The notes: generated by a model not told the origin, from the letters alone. A DNA stretch of 42,400 nt from an uncultured Bacilli bacterium (GCA_947623925.1 CANQID010000009.1:1-42400), one strand, 5' to 3'. Counted from the stretch's first letter, positions 1 to 8,424 are shown. A program made the numbers and translations.

Positions 1-7
1 TCATAAT

Positions 8-50
8 AAAAATCTCTCCATTTCTTTTATTTTATCATGGAAAGATTTTT
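8..50. terminator. hairpin, probable transcription terminator
   Basis: Arms at 8-20 and 38-50 pair at 12 of 13 positions around a 17-base loop, and both ends are flanked by T or A runs. It lies downstream of the minus-strand transposase operon (101-1568) and could end that transcript. It could equally end a forward gene lying before the window. Confidence 0.5.
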
Positions 51-100
51 TATTTACACAATTTTATTTACAGACTCTGAAAACATTCTTTTTTGTAATT

Positions 101-295
101 TTAAGAATTTTTGATATCTAAAATTAAGTATATTATTTCTGTTATTTCTTCATCTATTTTAGCTAGTGTTGTTAGTTCTTCTAATATTCTTGAATCTACT
201 AAACTATCTTTTAAATCTATTTCATTTTTTAACATATTAAATACTTTTTTTACTTTCCTCTTACTACTTCTTAATTTGTTTATTATTTTGTACAT
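101..295 (-). CDS. small ORF translationally coupled to the ISL3 transposase
   Basis: A 64-residue, lysine- and glutamate-rich, probably all-helical protein with no recognised domain. Its ATG at 295 lies inside the end of the transposase gene, with a 32-base overlap. It is preceded by a strong GGAGGCGG ribosome binding site about 7 bases upstream, itself within the last transposase codons. That arrangement supports real translation, probably coupled to the transposase. Role unknown: it may be an accessory or regulatory product of the element, or a host small protein left under transposase control. No homology is claimed. Confidence 0.5.
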   Translation of the reverse strand: MYKIINKLRSSKRKVKKVFNMLKNEIDLKDSLVDSRILEELTTLAKIDEEITEIIYLILDIKNS

Positions 296-1568
296 TTTTA
301 ATTCCGCCTCCTAATTTTTTATTAAATATATATAATATTCTTTTCCTAAAAAATTCAAAATTTTTATACCCAAATCCATTCCTTTTTATTACTTTTATTT
401 TATTATTTACCCCTTCTGTAAATCCATTACTATATCTTTCATCTATAAATGAATTTACTATATATTCTAACCATCTTTCTATTGTTCCTGATGCTTCTAT
501 GAATTCGTCTATACCACTTGCTTTACATAACTCTATCCATCCTAATATTTCCCTTTCTGCTTCTTCATATGTTGCATGATTTATTATATCTAAAAATAAT
601 TCTTTTAACTCATATCCTCTTTTTAATTCATCTGATATTCCTTTTATCTCTCTTAATATATCACTTGGTAACATTTTTACCATATGTCCATTTTTGTATC
701 TTTCAACTTCTACCCACCAATTTATTTTATTTCCATATCTTCTTAATAAGCTTACATTCTTTTTATTTTTTAATAATTTATATTCGTGGCTTTTTTCTCC
801 ATATTCCTTTTGTAATCTTATTCTAATTTTATCTAGTGCTTCCGTTATATATCTGATATAATGAAATCGGTCTACAACATATTTTGCTTTTGGAAACATT
901 ATTGTTGTGACCACTAAGTATGGTTCGTACATATCACTTATGACGAACTCTACGGAATGTCTATTTTCGGTATATGTAAAATATTGAATTAGATATTCCT
1001 TTTTTCTTTTTGGCAATATATCCAATACTTTTTTATGTATTGGATCATTTATTATAAAAGCATATTTCCCTTCTTTTGTATCTGCTTTAAATTCATCAAA
1101 TGATATTACTCTTGGTAAATTCTTTAAATGTTCTGGTATTGTATTTGTTGCTTCTTCTAATTCTTTTCTTACTATATATTTTGATACATGATTCTTTTTA
1201 GCTATATAATCAATAGTTAAGTTATAATCCATTAAATCTTTTCTTATCTGTATCTTTATAGCATTTGATATACTACCATTTTTACCTGTTAAATTCATTT
1301 CTTCTGTAAATATTTTATTACATTTATAACAATGAAATCTTCTTTTATGTATTATTAAATTAACCATTTGACCACAACTATCCAAATATACACTTTTTAT
1401 TGGTTTCAATTTACCATGAATACTTTTTGTAAAAGTATTACATATTGGACATCTCACCTTCTTCTTTTGACTACTTAGTTCAACCTCAATTATTCCCTTT
1501 TCTTTTTTTACTGCCATTATTTTATATTCCTTTCTATTTAATCTTAATAAGGTATAATATTCTTTCAT
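264..1568 (-). CDS. ISL3-family transposase
   Basis: A 434-residue DDE transposase that would cut and paste its own insertion sequence. An N-terminal zinc ribbon has CxxC pairs at Cys40/Cys43 and Cys80/Cys83. A helix-turn-helix-like region follows at about 110-140. The DDE catalytic core has candidate acidic residues Asp158 (SFDEF), Asp212 (SDMY) and Glu385 (NGFTEG), and the C-terminal block NGFTEGVNNKIKVIKRNGFG is typical of ISL3 enzymes. The start at 1568 is chosen because GAGGTG lies just upstream; a start at 1595 lacks such a site. The frame is intact and of usual family length. The terminal inverted repeats could not be fixed by eye. Confidence 0.92.
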   Translation of the reverse strand: MKEYYTLLRLNRKEYKIMAVKKEKGIIEVELSSQKKKVRCPICNTFTKSIHGKLKPIKSVYLDSCGQMVNLIIHKRRFHCYKCNKIFTEEMNLTGKNGSISNAIKIQIRKDLMDYNLTIDYIAKKNHVSKYIVRKELEEATNTIPEHLKNLPRVISFDEFKADTKEGKYAFIINDPIHKKVLDILPKRKKEYLIQYFTYTENRHSVEFVISDMYEPYLVVTTIMFPKAKYVVDRFHYIRYITEALDKIRIRLQKEYGEKSHEYKLLKNKKNVSLLRRYGNKINWWVEVERYKNGHMVKMLPSDILREIKGISDELKRGYELKELFLDIINHATYEEAEREILGWIELCKASGIDEFIEASGTIERWLEYIVNSFIDERYSNGFTEGVNNKIKVIKRNGFGYKNFEFFRKRILYIFNKKLGGGIKNVQNNKQIKK

Positions 1569-1646
1569 CTTTTCACCTCGTTTCTTTACTATCACTTAAT
1601 AAGATCAATAATTATTGTAATTTTTTTTGTTTGTTTTTCCACCAAA

Positions 1647-1674
1647 AAAGAGTGAGATTTTTTTCTCACTCTTT
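1647..1674 (-). terminator. hairpin terminator reading leftward
   Basis: A perfect 11-bp stem (1647-1657 with 1664-1674) around a short T loop. On the minus strand it is followed by a run of six T, so it fits a terminator shielding the transposase gene from transcription entering from the right. Confidence 0.6.
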
Positions 1675-1675
1675 C

Positions 1676-1784
1676 TTCACACTAGAAATCCTAGCTTTTT
1701 TTCTAAATTTCACACTAGAAATTCTTGTTTTACTTTTTTTCGCATTAGTTTTTTAGTATTTTTACTTCACACTAGAAATTCTAG
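1676..1784. repeat. direct repeats upstream of the transposase gene
   Basis: The sequence TTCACACTAGAAAT is present at about 1676-1689 and 1709-1722 and again at 1766-1779. A degenerate copy (TTCGCATTAG) lies at about 1739-1748. Spacing is about 27-33 bases. The last copy continues into CTAGAAATTCTAG, an odd-length palindrome. The repeats sit between two terminators, just upstream of the transposase gene. They could be transposase-binding subterminal repeats or operators; this is inference. Confidence 0.55.
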
Positions 1785-1792
1785 AGCCGAAA

Positions 1793-1819
1793 AAATATGA
1801 GAAATTCTCATATTTTTTT
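1793..1819. terminator. bidirectional terminator after the CBS gene
   Basis: A 10-bp perfect stem (1793-1802 with 1806-1815) with a 3-base loop and a T run on each strand. It abuts the stop codon of the leftward CBS gene. Confidence 0.75.
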
Positions 1820-2276
1820 ATAAATAAAATTCATCTATTTCTGTTTTATATGTATCATCGTTTTTTTCAATACTCCATATAGATTTAATAGTATCAATTA
1901 TTTCATAACTGTTATCATAACTATTTACTATATCAGATATAGATATTACTCCAACTATTTTCTCACCATTAACAACTATCAGCCTTTTAAGTTTATTTTT
2001 CTTCATTAAATTTAAACATTCGCTAATAGATGATTCTTCTTCTATTTTTATGACTTTGTTATTTACATAGCTCTCAATATTATTTTTATAACTTATTTTA
2101 TTAGTAATCATATTTACTACTATATCCCTATCTGTTACAACACCAATGATTTTTTTATTTTTTTCTATAGGAATAAAACCAATGTTATATTTTTTCATAA
2201 TGTTACTAATATTAACAACATTTATATCGGAAGAACAAACTATTAAATTTTTACTCATAATTTCTTTTACTTTCAT
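1818..2276 (-). CDS. CBS-domain protein
   Basis: A 152-residue soluble protein consisting almost wholly of a tandem CBS pair (about residues 7-56 and 70-118) with the repeated signature (I/V)GV(V/I)(T/S)xxDI. CBS pairs bind adenosine nucleotides and act as energy or redox sensors. With no catalytic domain attached, the target cannot be named. The start at 2276 is chosen over the upstream TTG (2288) and GTG because GGTGAT lies at the right distance before this ATG. The gene is divergent from yunB and ends at a strong terminator, so it is probably monocistronic. Confidence 0.85.
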   Translation of the reverse strand: MKVKEIMSKNLIVCSSDINVVNISNIMKKYNIGFIPIEKNKKIIGVVTDRDIVVNMITNKISYKNNIESYVNNKVIKIEEESSISECLNLMKKNKLKRLIVVNGEKIVGVISISDIVNSYDNSYEIIDTIKSIWSIEKNDDTYKTEIDEFYL

Positions 2277-2342
2277 AATAATCACCAATTATATTATTAT
2301 ATATTTTTATATTATTATACATAAAATTTTATAGGTGAAATC

Positions 2343-3092
2343 ATGACAAGGAATATGAATTTGAAGAAAAAATTTGTACTAAAAAAATTAAATATTTTAA
2401 TTTTATCATTAATATTTATATTTATTTTAATTGTTGTATCATTTAAAATAATTAATGAAAAAGTTAATCCTATATTATTTAGTTATGCAGAACTTGAAAC
2501 AAGAAAATTTGCAAGTATTATAATAAATAAAGCTATTGAAAAAAATGTTGTAAATGATCTTACAATTGATGAATTATATATAGTAAATAAAAATCAAAAT
2601 AACGAAATTTCCTCAGTAGATTTCAATCCTGTTATTGTAAATAAGTTTTTAACAAAAGTTACTAGTAGTGTTCAAATGAATATAAAGAATTTAGAAGAAG
2701 GAAATTTAGATTTATTAGAAGTTAGTGAAGATATTTTAATGTATTATGATAAAGAAAATTTAAAAAAGGGTATTATATTTAAAATACCAAGTGGTATTAT
2801 ATTTAATAATTCTTTGCTTGCCAATTTAGGACCTAAAATACCTGTTAGATTTACATTAGTTGGAGATGTAGTAACAGGAGTAAAAACAAATATAACAAAT
2901 TATGGAATAAATAATGCATTATTAGAAGTTAATGTAAATGTTAAATTAACGCTTAAAGTAATACTTCCAATTTCTACAAAAGATGTAAGTGTAGAAACTG
3001 ATGTTCCAATAGCAATAAAAATGATACAAGGTAATGTTCCAAACTATTATTCAAATGGAATAAATAATGGTTTTTCAGTACCATTACAGTAA
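2343..3092 (+). CDS. yunB: sporulation protein YunB
   Basis: A 249-residue protein with one N-terminal transmembrane helix (about 16-38) and an extracytoplasmic domain. The block YAELETRKFASIIINKAI just after the helix and the C-terminal region ending PISTKDVSVETDVPIAIK are characteristic of YunB. In Bacillus subtilis this is a mother-cell (sigma-E) sporulation protein, reported to be needed for full spore formation, with unknown biochemistry. GGTGA at 2334-2338 sets the start. The next gene is yutD; in B. subtilis the yun and yut genes are also neighbours, which supports both names. Confidence 0.85.
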   Translation: MTRNMNLKKKFVLKKLNILILSLIFIFILIVVSFKIINEKVNPILFSYAELETRKFASIIINKAIEKNVVNDLTIDELYIVNKNQNNEISSVDFNPVIVNKFLTKVTSSVQMNIKNLEEGNLDLLEVSEDILMYYDKENLKKGIIFKIPSGIIFNNSLLANLGPKIPVRFTLVGDVVTGVKTNITNYGINNALLEVNVNVKLTLKVILPISTKDVSVETDVPIAIKMIQGNVPNYYSNGINNGFSVPLQ

Positions 3093-3095
3093 ATG

Positions 3096-3124
3096 TTTAC
3101 ATAAAAACAATAAATTGATATAAT
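3096..3124 (+). promoter_or_regulatory. sigma-A-type promoter of yutD
   Basis: TTTACA (3096-3101), a 17-base spacer and TATAAT (3119-3124). The predicted start of transcription at about 3131 falls on the ribosome binding site of yutD. Confidence 0.75.
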
Positions 3125-3140
3125 TAAGTAGGTGATTATT

Positions 3141-3422
3141 TTGAGTAAAAAGATTGTATTAAATGATAAACAGTATGAAATTATAGAAAACTATAAAGAT
3201 GGGTTTATATTAAATGAATTAGAAAGTAAATTTACCGATTATTTTTATGATTATGATTATATACTAGGTGATTGGGCATATGGAAGTTTAAGATTAAAAG
3301 GTTTTTATGATAGTAATAATAAAAAATGTAATAAAATAAATGACTTTAAAAATGTAAAAGAATACATTAAAACTAGTTGTGCATATGATTGTAAATATTT
3401 TATAGTTAAAAAAGTAGATTAA
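3141..3422 (+). CDS. yutD: YutD family protein
   Basis: A 93-residue protein with the family signature DYILGDWAYGSLRLKGFYD (about residues 39-57). YutD-family proteins are small, widespread in Bacillota and of unknown function. The start is TTG at 3141, because AGGTG lies six bases upstream; a GTG at 3132 would sit inside that site. A good promoter overlaps the end of the intergenic space, giving a predicted leader of only about 10 bases. The four Cys residues are not arranged as an obvious metal site. Confidence 0.82.
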   Translation: MSKKIVLNDKQYEIIENYKDGFILNELESKFTDYFYDYDYILGDWAYGSLRLKGFYDSNNKKCNKINDFKNVKEYIKTSCAYDCKYFIVKKVD

Positions 3423-3496
3423 ATGTAAAATAAAATTTTATTAACTTCATTAATTATGGGTGTAAATAAAAATTATATTATATTTAAATACATAAA

Positions 3497-3530
3497 AAAA
3501 ACAGAATTTTACATATATTCTGTTTTATTT
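3497..3530 (+). terminator. terminator after yutD
   Basis: A 10-bp stem (3497-3507 with 3517-3526) with A flank and T-rich tail, 75 bases after the yutD stop. Confidence 0.75.
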
Positions 3531-3545
3531 TATGTTAAAGTATTC

Positions 3546-3630
3546 TTGTAAAATAATACAAAATATAATATAATCATTAAGTGTAAATATTGTCAAAATT
3601 TATTCTTAAATTTATAAACTTATAAATTTA
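3546..3630 (+). promoter_or_regulatory. dusB promoter and palindrome in its leader
   Basis: TTGTAA (3546-3551), a 17-base spacer and TATAAT (3569-3574). Downstream, 3607-3617 and 3620-3630 form a perfect 11-bp inverted repeat with a 2-base gap. It lies about 7 bases before the dusB ribosome binding site and could be an operator or an RNA hairpin that masks translation. Confidence 0.55.
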
Positions 3631-3647
3631 TTTAAAAGGTGATATTA

Positions 3648-4631
3648 ATGAGTTTTAAAATAGGGAATGTAGAAATAAAAAATCAAGTAGTTTTAGCTCC
3701 CATGGCAGGAATATGCAATAATGCATATCGAACGATAATAAAGGAGATGGGTTGTGGTCTTATAGTAGCAGAAATGGTAAGCGATAAAGCAATAGTTTAT
3801 AATAACGAAAAAACAATTGATATGCTCTATATGACAGATTTTGAAAGACCTTTGTCACAGCAAATATTTGGTAGTGATAAAGATTCATTTGTAAAAGCAG
3901 CAAAATATATTTATGAGCATATGCACCCAGATATAATAGATATAAATATGGGATGTCCGGTACCAAAGGTTGCTTTAAAAGCGCAAGCTGGGAGTGCTTT
4001 ATTAAAAAATCCAAAAAAAATATATGAAATTGTATCAGCAGTAGTACAAAGTGTTCCAATTCCAATAACAGTGAAAATTAGAAGTGGTTGGGATGAAAAA
4101 ACTATAAATGCAAAAGAGGTTGCAAAAACAATAGAAAAAGCAGGTGCTAGTGCAATAACAGTTCATCCTAGAACAAGAAAACAAGGATATAGTGGTATTT
4201 CAAATTGGAATATAATTAAAGAAGTAAAAGAAAATGTAAATATACCAGTTATAGGTAATGGTGATATTAAAACATGTTATGACGCTAAAAGAATGATAGA
4301 ACAAACAGGCTGTGATGCAGTTATGATAGGTCGTGCATGTTTAGGGAATCCATGGCTTATAAAACAGACAGTTGATTATTTAGAAAAAGGAATAGAACCT
4401 ACTTTAATAACTAAAAAAGAAAAAATTGAAATGATAAAAAAACATATGAATTATTTATTAAAAATAAAAGATGAAAAGGTTGCATTACTTGAAATGAGAG
4501 GACATGCTTGTTGGTATTTAAAAGGATTACCTAATACATCTAAATTAAAGCAATCTATAAATCAAATTAAGACTAAGGAAGAACTTATAAATATATTAAA
4601 TGAATATGAGGAGGAACAAAATGAATGCTAA
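3648..4631 (+). CDS. dusB: tRNA-dihydrouridine synthase
   Basis: A 327-residue FMN-dependent enzyme that reduces uridine to dihydrouridine in the D-loop of tRNA. It shows the TIM-barrel start VVLAPMAG, the catalytic motif INMGCPVPK (Cys about residue 104), the substrate/FMN segment VHPRTRKQGYSG and the FMN phosphate site GNGDI plus MIGRACLGNPW. The start at 3648 follows AAAGGTGATATT. It is the first gene of a forward run into lysS; dusB upstream of lysS is also the order in Bacillus subtilis. The end overlaps the next gene by 11 bases. Confidence 0.93.
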   Translation: MSFKIGNVEIKNQVVLAPMAGICNNAYRTIIKEMGCGLIVAEMVSDKAIVYNNEKTIDMLYMTDFERPLSQQIFGSDKDSFVKAAKYIYEHMHPDIIDINMGCPVPKVALKAQAGSALLKNPKKIYEIVSAVVQSVPIPITVKIRSGWDEKTINAKEVAKTIEKAGASAITVHPRTRKQGYSGISNWNIIKEVKENVNIPVIGNGDIKTCYDAKRMIEQTGCDAVMIGRACLGNPWLIKQTVDYLEKGIEPTLITKKEKIEMIKKHMNYLLKIKDEKVALLEMRGHACWYLKGLPNTSKLKQSINQIKTKEELINILNEYEEEQNEC

Positions 4632-5223
4632 TTTTTTAAAAAGAGCAGGTGCTTTTTTAATAGATACATTTATTATAGGTGCAGTACTAGCTTTAGTAAG
4701 TATTATTTTTACAACACAAAATGCTTATAAATTAAGTGATGAATTTTTAAAGTTAAATGAGCAAATAATGGTAAGCGATTCTGATATTGGAGTTTATTAT
4801 AATAGGGTTTCTGATTTAACACTTTTATTGGATAAAGAAAACTTTATGATAAATGTAATAAATTGTGCTATAATAATCTTGTATTTTGTAGTTTTACCAC
4901 TTTATCAAAAAGGACAAACATTAGGTAAAAAAATATTTAAAATTCGTATTGTAAGAGAAGATAATGAAGATTTAAGTGCAAATGAACTTATAATAAGAAG
5001 TGTAATAATAAACGGATTATTAAATACATTACTTTCATTTTGTTTAGTATTTTTATTATCTGGATTTGAATATTTTACAATTGTTTCAATACTAGGGCTT
5101 ATTCAATTAATTTTAATAATAGTAAGTATTTGTATGATGATATTTAGAAAAGATAAAAAAGGTTTGCAAGATATAATAACAAAAACACATGTAATAGATG
5201 AAAGTTCGGAGGTAAGAGTATGA
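4621..5223 (+). CDS. RDD family membrane protein
   Basis: A 200-residue protein with an RDD-type N terminus (KRAGAFLIDTFIIGAVLAL), a second helix at about 80-100 followed by the typical QTLGKKIFKIRIV block, and two further hydrophobic segments at about 125-185. RDD proteins are small polytopic membrane proteins, some implicated in ion transport; the substrate here is unknown. The start at 4621 is set by GAGGAGG at 4608-4614. Its stop overlaps the lysS start (ATGA), so the two are probably translationally coupled. Confidence 0.82.
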   Translation: MNANFLKRAGAFLIDTFIIGAVLALVSIIFTTQNAYKLSDEFLKLNEQIMVSDSDIGVYYNRVSDLTLLLDKENFMINVINCAIIILYFVVLPLYQKGQTLGKKIFKIRIVREDNEDLSANELIIRSVIINGLLNTLLSFCLVFLLSGFEYFTIVSILGLIQLILIIVSICMMIFRKDKKGLQDIITKTHVIDESSEVRV

Positions 5224-6692
5224 GAGAGTTTAGTGAACAAGAAATAGTTAGAAGACAAAAAGTAGAAGAAATTAGAAATTTTTGTAACCCATATCCAGAA
5301 AGATATGAGGTAAATGCAAGTTTAAAAGAAGCTTCACAATTAGAAGATGGAACAAAAGATGTATCTGTTGCTGGAAGAATTGTTTTTATGCGTAAAATGG
5401 GTAAATTAAGTTTCTTAAAAATAAGAGATATAGAATCAGACTTACAAATATCAATAAAAATTGATTTAGTTGGAGAAGAAAAATACGAATTTTTTAAATC
5501 TAATATAGATGTAGGAGATTTTATAGGTGCAAAAGGAGAAATGTTTACAACACATACAGGAGAAAAAACATTAAGAGCAGATTCTTTTGAGTTTTTAGGT
5601 AAAGCATTAAAACCACTTCCAGAAAAATTTCATGGACTACAAGATCCTGAACTTTGTTATAGAAATCGTTATGTAGATATGATAATGAATGAAGAAACAA
5701 GAAACAGATTTTTAATTAGATTTAAATTTATAAGAGAATTAAGAAATTACCTAGATAATTTAGGTTATTATGAAATAGAAACACCTATATTAAATAATAA
5801 ACCAAGTGGAGCAGTTGCTCGTCCATTTATTTCACATCATAATGCACTTGATTTAGATGTATACTTAAGAATTGCTCCTGAAACTTATATGAAAAGAGCA
5901 GTTATTGCGGGAATTCCAAAAGTATATGAAATTGCTCGTTGCTTTAGAAACGAAGGAATGGATGCAGCACATTTACAAGATTTTACTATGATAGAATGTT
6001 ACCAAGCATATTACAATTATAAAGATAATATGAAATTAATTCAAAATATGTTACAAACAATAATTAAAAACATTTTTGGTACATTAGTTATTAAAATAGG
6101 TGATAAAGAAATAGATATAAGTGGAGAATGGAAAAAAGTATCATTTAGAGAATTAATTATAAAATATGCAAATATAGATATAAACGAATATAATACTAAA
6201 GAAAAATTATTAGAAAAAATAAAACAAGAAAAAATAGAACTAGAAAGTGAAACACCAATAGAAAATTTAGGATATGGTAATTTAGTTGATTACCTTTATA
6301 AAAAAGTTGCTCGTCCTCATATGATAGAACCTGTATATTTAACAGAACACCCATCATCACTTTCTCCTTTAGCCCGTGCTAATGATGAAAACAAAAATAT
6401 TTCAGATAGATTTCAGCTTGTTATAAATGGAGCAGAAATAGTAAATGGTTATTCAGAATTAGTTGATCCACAAGAACAAGAAAGAAAACTAATTGAACAA
6501 GCAAATTTAAAAGCACAAGGTGATGAAGAGGCTATGGATATGGATTATGATTATATAGGCGCTATGGAATATGGAATGCCACCAATATCAGGTTGGGGTA
6601 TGGGAATAGATAGAATAATTCAACTTTTAACTAATAGTGAAAATATAAAAGATGTTGTAATGTTCCCATTAATGAGACCAGAAAAGGATTAA
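5220..6692 (+). CDS. lysS: lysyl-tRNA synthetase, class II
   Basis: A 490-residue class II enzyme that charges tRNA-Lys. The N-terminal OB fold (about 48-130) binds the anticodon. Motif 1 is around GYYEIETPIL (182-191), motif 2 is CFRNEGMDAAHLQDFTMIE (241-259) and motif 3 is GWGMGIDRI near the C terminus. Motif 2 departs from the common THNPEFT form, with AHLQDF in place of it, so this is a divergent branch; the class II core is still complete. A tRNA-Lys(CUU) gene lies about 9 kb downstream. It is coupled to the RDD gene by a 4-base overlap. Confidence 0.94.
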   Translation: MREFSEQEIVRRQKVEEIRNFCNPYPERYEVNASLKEASQLEDGTKDVSVAGRIVFMRKMGKLSFLKIRDIESDLQISIKIDLVGEEKYEFFKSNIDVGDFIGAKGEMFTTHTGEKTLRADSFEFLGKALKPLPEKFHGLQDPELCYRNRYVDMIMNEETRNRFLIRFKFIRELRNYLDNLGYYEIETPILNNKPSGAVARPFISHHNALDLDVYLRIAPETYMKRAVIAGIPKVYEIARCFRNEGMDAAHLQDFTMIECYQAYYNYKDNMKLIQNMLQTIIKNIFGTLVIKIGDKEIDISGEWKKVSFRELIIKYANIDINEYNTKEKLLEKIKQEKIELESETPIENLGYGNLVDYLYKKVARPHMIEPVYLTEHPSSLSPLARANDENKNISDRFQLVINGAEIVNGYSELVDPQEQERKLIEQANLKAQGDEEAMDMDYDYIGAMEYGMPPISGWGMGIDRIIQLLTNSENIKDVVMFPLMRPEKD

Positions 6693-6694
6693 AA

Positions 6695-7219
6695 ATGAAA
6701 ATATATATAGTAAGGCATGGAAAAACAGAGTGGAATGTTTTAGGAAAAATGCAAGGTTCAACTGATATACCATTAAATGAAACGGGATTAAAACAAGCAG
6801 AAATGGTAAAAGAAAAACTAGAAGGTAAGTTTGATTTATGTTTTTCAAGTTCACTTGAAAGAGCAGTTGTAACTGCTAAAATAATATCAGGTAAAGATCC
6901 AATTATAGATGATAGATTAATAGAAAGAAAAATGGGACAATTTGAAGGAAAACCAACTATACTTTACGATAATAAAAAATATTGGGATTACAAAGCAAAT
7001 CATGGTGATAATGGAGTAGAGCCAGTACAAGATTTGTTTAAAAGAGTTAAAAGTTTTATAGAAGAATTAAAACAAAAATATAGTGATAAAGCAATATTAA
7101 TTGTTTCACATGGTGCAACCATAAGGGCACTTCACTTTGTTATTTCTTCTTATAGTGAAGATGAAGACTTCTTAAATTTTGATGTTCCAAATTGTAAAGT
7201 TTTTGAGTATGATTTATAG
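6695..7219 (+). CDS. histidine phosphatase family protein
   Basis: A 174-residue phosphatase of the phosphoglycerate-mutase-like superfamily. The phosphohistidine motif is VRHGKTEWN (residues 6-14), the second arginine is in SSLERAVVTA, Glu lies in MGQFEG and the second histidine in VSHGATIRA. This set fits a phosphatase (GpmB or CobC type) rather than a glycolytic mutase; substrate unknown. It starts 2 bases after lysS, with the AAAGGA site inside the end of lysS. Confidence 0.85.
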   Translation: MKIYIVRHGKTEWNVLGKMQGSTDIPLNETGLKQAEMVKEKLEGKFDLCFSSSLERAVVTAKIISGKDPIIDDRLIERKMGQFEGKPTILYDNKKYWDYKANHGDNGVEPVQDLFKRVKSFIEELKQKYSDKAILIVSHGATIRALHFVISSYSEDEDFLNFDVPNCKVFEYDL

Positions 7220-7233
7220 AAAGAAGGAAGAAT

Positions 7234-8412
7234 ATGAAAATATTATCAGTAAATACAGGCAGTTCATCATTAAAGTTTCAACTTTATGAAATGCCAGAAG
7301 AAAAAGTTTTAATATCAGGGGTATTTGAAAGAATAGGAATAAAAGAAAGTTTTTATACAATAAAAATAAATGGAGAAAAGATAAAAAAAGAAGTTGATTT
7401 AGAAAATCATAAACAAGCTTTTAAAATATTAGTAGATGAATTACTAAATAATAATATTGTGGATTCATTAAAAGAAATAAAAGGAATTGGAAATAGAGTA
7501 GTACAAGGTGGAAGTTATTTTGATTCATCAGTTGTTGTAGATGAAGAAGTTATTTCAAAAATAGACGAATTAAGTGCACTCGCTCCCTTACATAATCCTG
7601 CTGCAATAGTTGGAATAAGAGCAGAACAAGAAGTATTTCCAAATGCTTTATTAACAGTAGTATTTGATACTGCTTTTCATCAAACAATGGAAGAAGAAAC
7701 ATATCTTTATGCTTTACCATATGATTGGTGTAGTAAGTATGGAATAAGAAAGTATGGGGCACATGGTACAAGTCATAAATATGTATCATTAAGAGCAAAT
7801 GAAATATTAGGAAAAAATGATACTAAATTAATAACTTGTCATATAGGAAATGGTGCAAGTATAAGCGCTGTTAAAAATGGAAAATGTATCAATACTTCTA
7901 TGGGTTTAACACCTAATGCTGGACTTATAATGGGAAGTCGTTGTGGTGATATAGATGCAACAATTGTTCCATATATAATGGATAAAGCAGGTTTATCTAC
8001 TAAAGAAATAGATAATATTATGAATAAACAAAGTGGCCTACTTGGAATAAGTGGTGTAAGTAGTGATTCTAGGGATATAGAACAAGGTATTGAAGATGGA
8101 AATGAAAGATGTGTTCTTGCTCATAAAATGTTTGTAAGAAGAATAATTGATTATATAGCTAAGTATTATGTTGAATTAGGTGGCTGTGATGCAATTATAT
8201 TTACAGCTGGAATAGGAGAAAATTCTAAAGATACAAGAAAAGATATTATGAATGGATTAAGTGTACTTGGTGTTAAAGTAGATGATGAAAATAATTCATT
8301 AAGGGGTAAAGAAGTAAGAGTAAGTGCTGAAGATTCAAAAATCCCTTGTTACGTAATTCCTACAGATGAAGAAGTTATGATAGCAAGAGATACATATGAT
8401 TTTATAAAGTAG
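7234..8412 (+). CDS. ackA: acetate kinase
   Basis: A 392-residue enzyme of usual length that interconverts acetyl phosphate plus ADP and acetate plus ATP in the cytoplasm. It shows the N-terminal phosphate-binding block VNTGSSSLKFQLY, the HNPAA loop, catalytic Asp in VFDTAFHQTM, the segment YGAHGTSHKYVS, the ATP site HIGNGASISA and the C-terminal FTAGIGEN. A ribosome site AAGAAGG precedes the ATG. No phosphotransacetylase gene is seen next to it; the partner must lie elsewhere. Confidence 0.96.
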   Translation: MKILSVNTGSSSLKFQLYEMPEEKVLISGVFERIGIKESFYTIKINGEKIKKEVDLENHKQAFKILVDELLNNNIVDSLKEIKGIGNRVVQGGSYFDSSVVVDEEVISKIDELSALAPLHNPAAIVGIRAEQEVFPNALLTVVFDTAFHQTMEEETYLYALPYDWCSKYGIRKYGAHGTSHKYVSLRANEILGKNDTKLITCHIGNGASISAVKNGKCINTSMGLTPNAGLIMGSRCGDIDATIVPYIMDKAGLSTKEIDNIMNKQSGLLGISGVSSDSRDIEQGIEDGNERCVLAHKMFVRRIIDYIAKYYVELGGCDAIIFTAGIGENSKDTRKDIMNGLSVLGVKVDDENNSLRGKEVRVSAEDSKIPCYVIPTDEEVMIARDTYDFIK

Positions 8413-8424
8413 AAGGAATAAAAA

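Noticed and set aside
518-826. Plus-strand ORF of 102 codons inside the transposase
   Set aside because: Antisense to a clear transposase, with low-complexity Leu/Phe composition and no ribosome binding site.
1676-1784. Short repeats as a mini CRISPR array
   Set aside because: Only three good copies with degenerate ends and short uneven gaps; no cas gene is nearby.
5221-5223. TGA as tryptophan (Mycoplasma-type code)
   Set aside because: TGA ends several genes at sensible places (RDD, SPFH, RNB and dUTPase genes), and tryptophans are coded by TGG, so the standard bacterial code applies.
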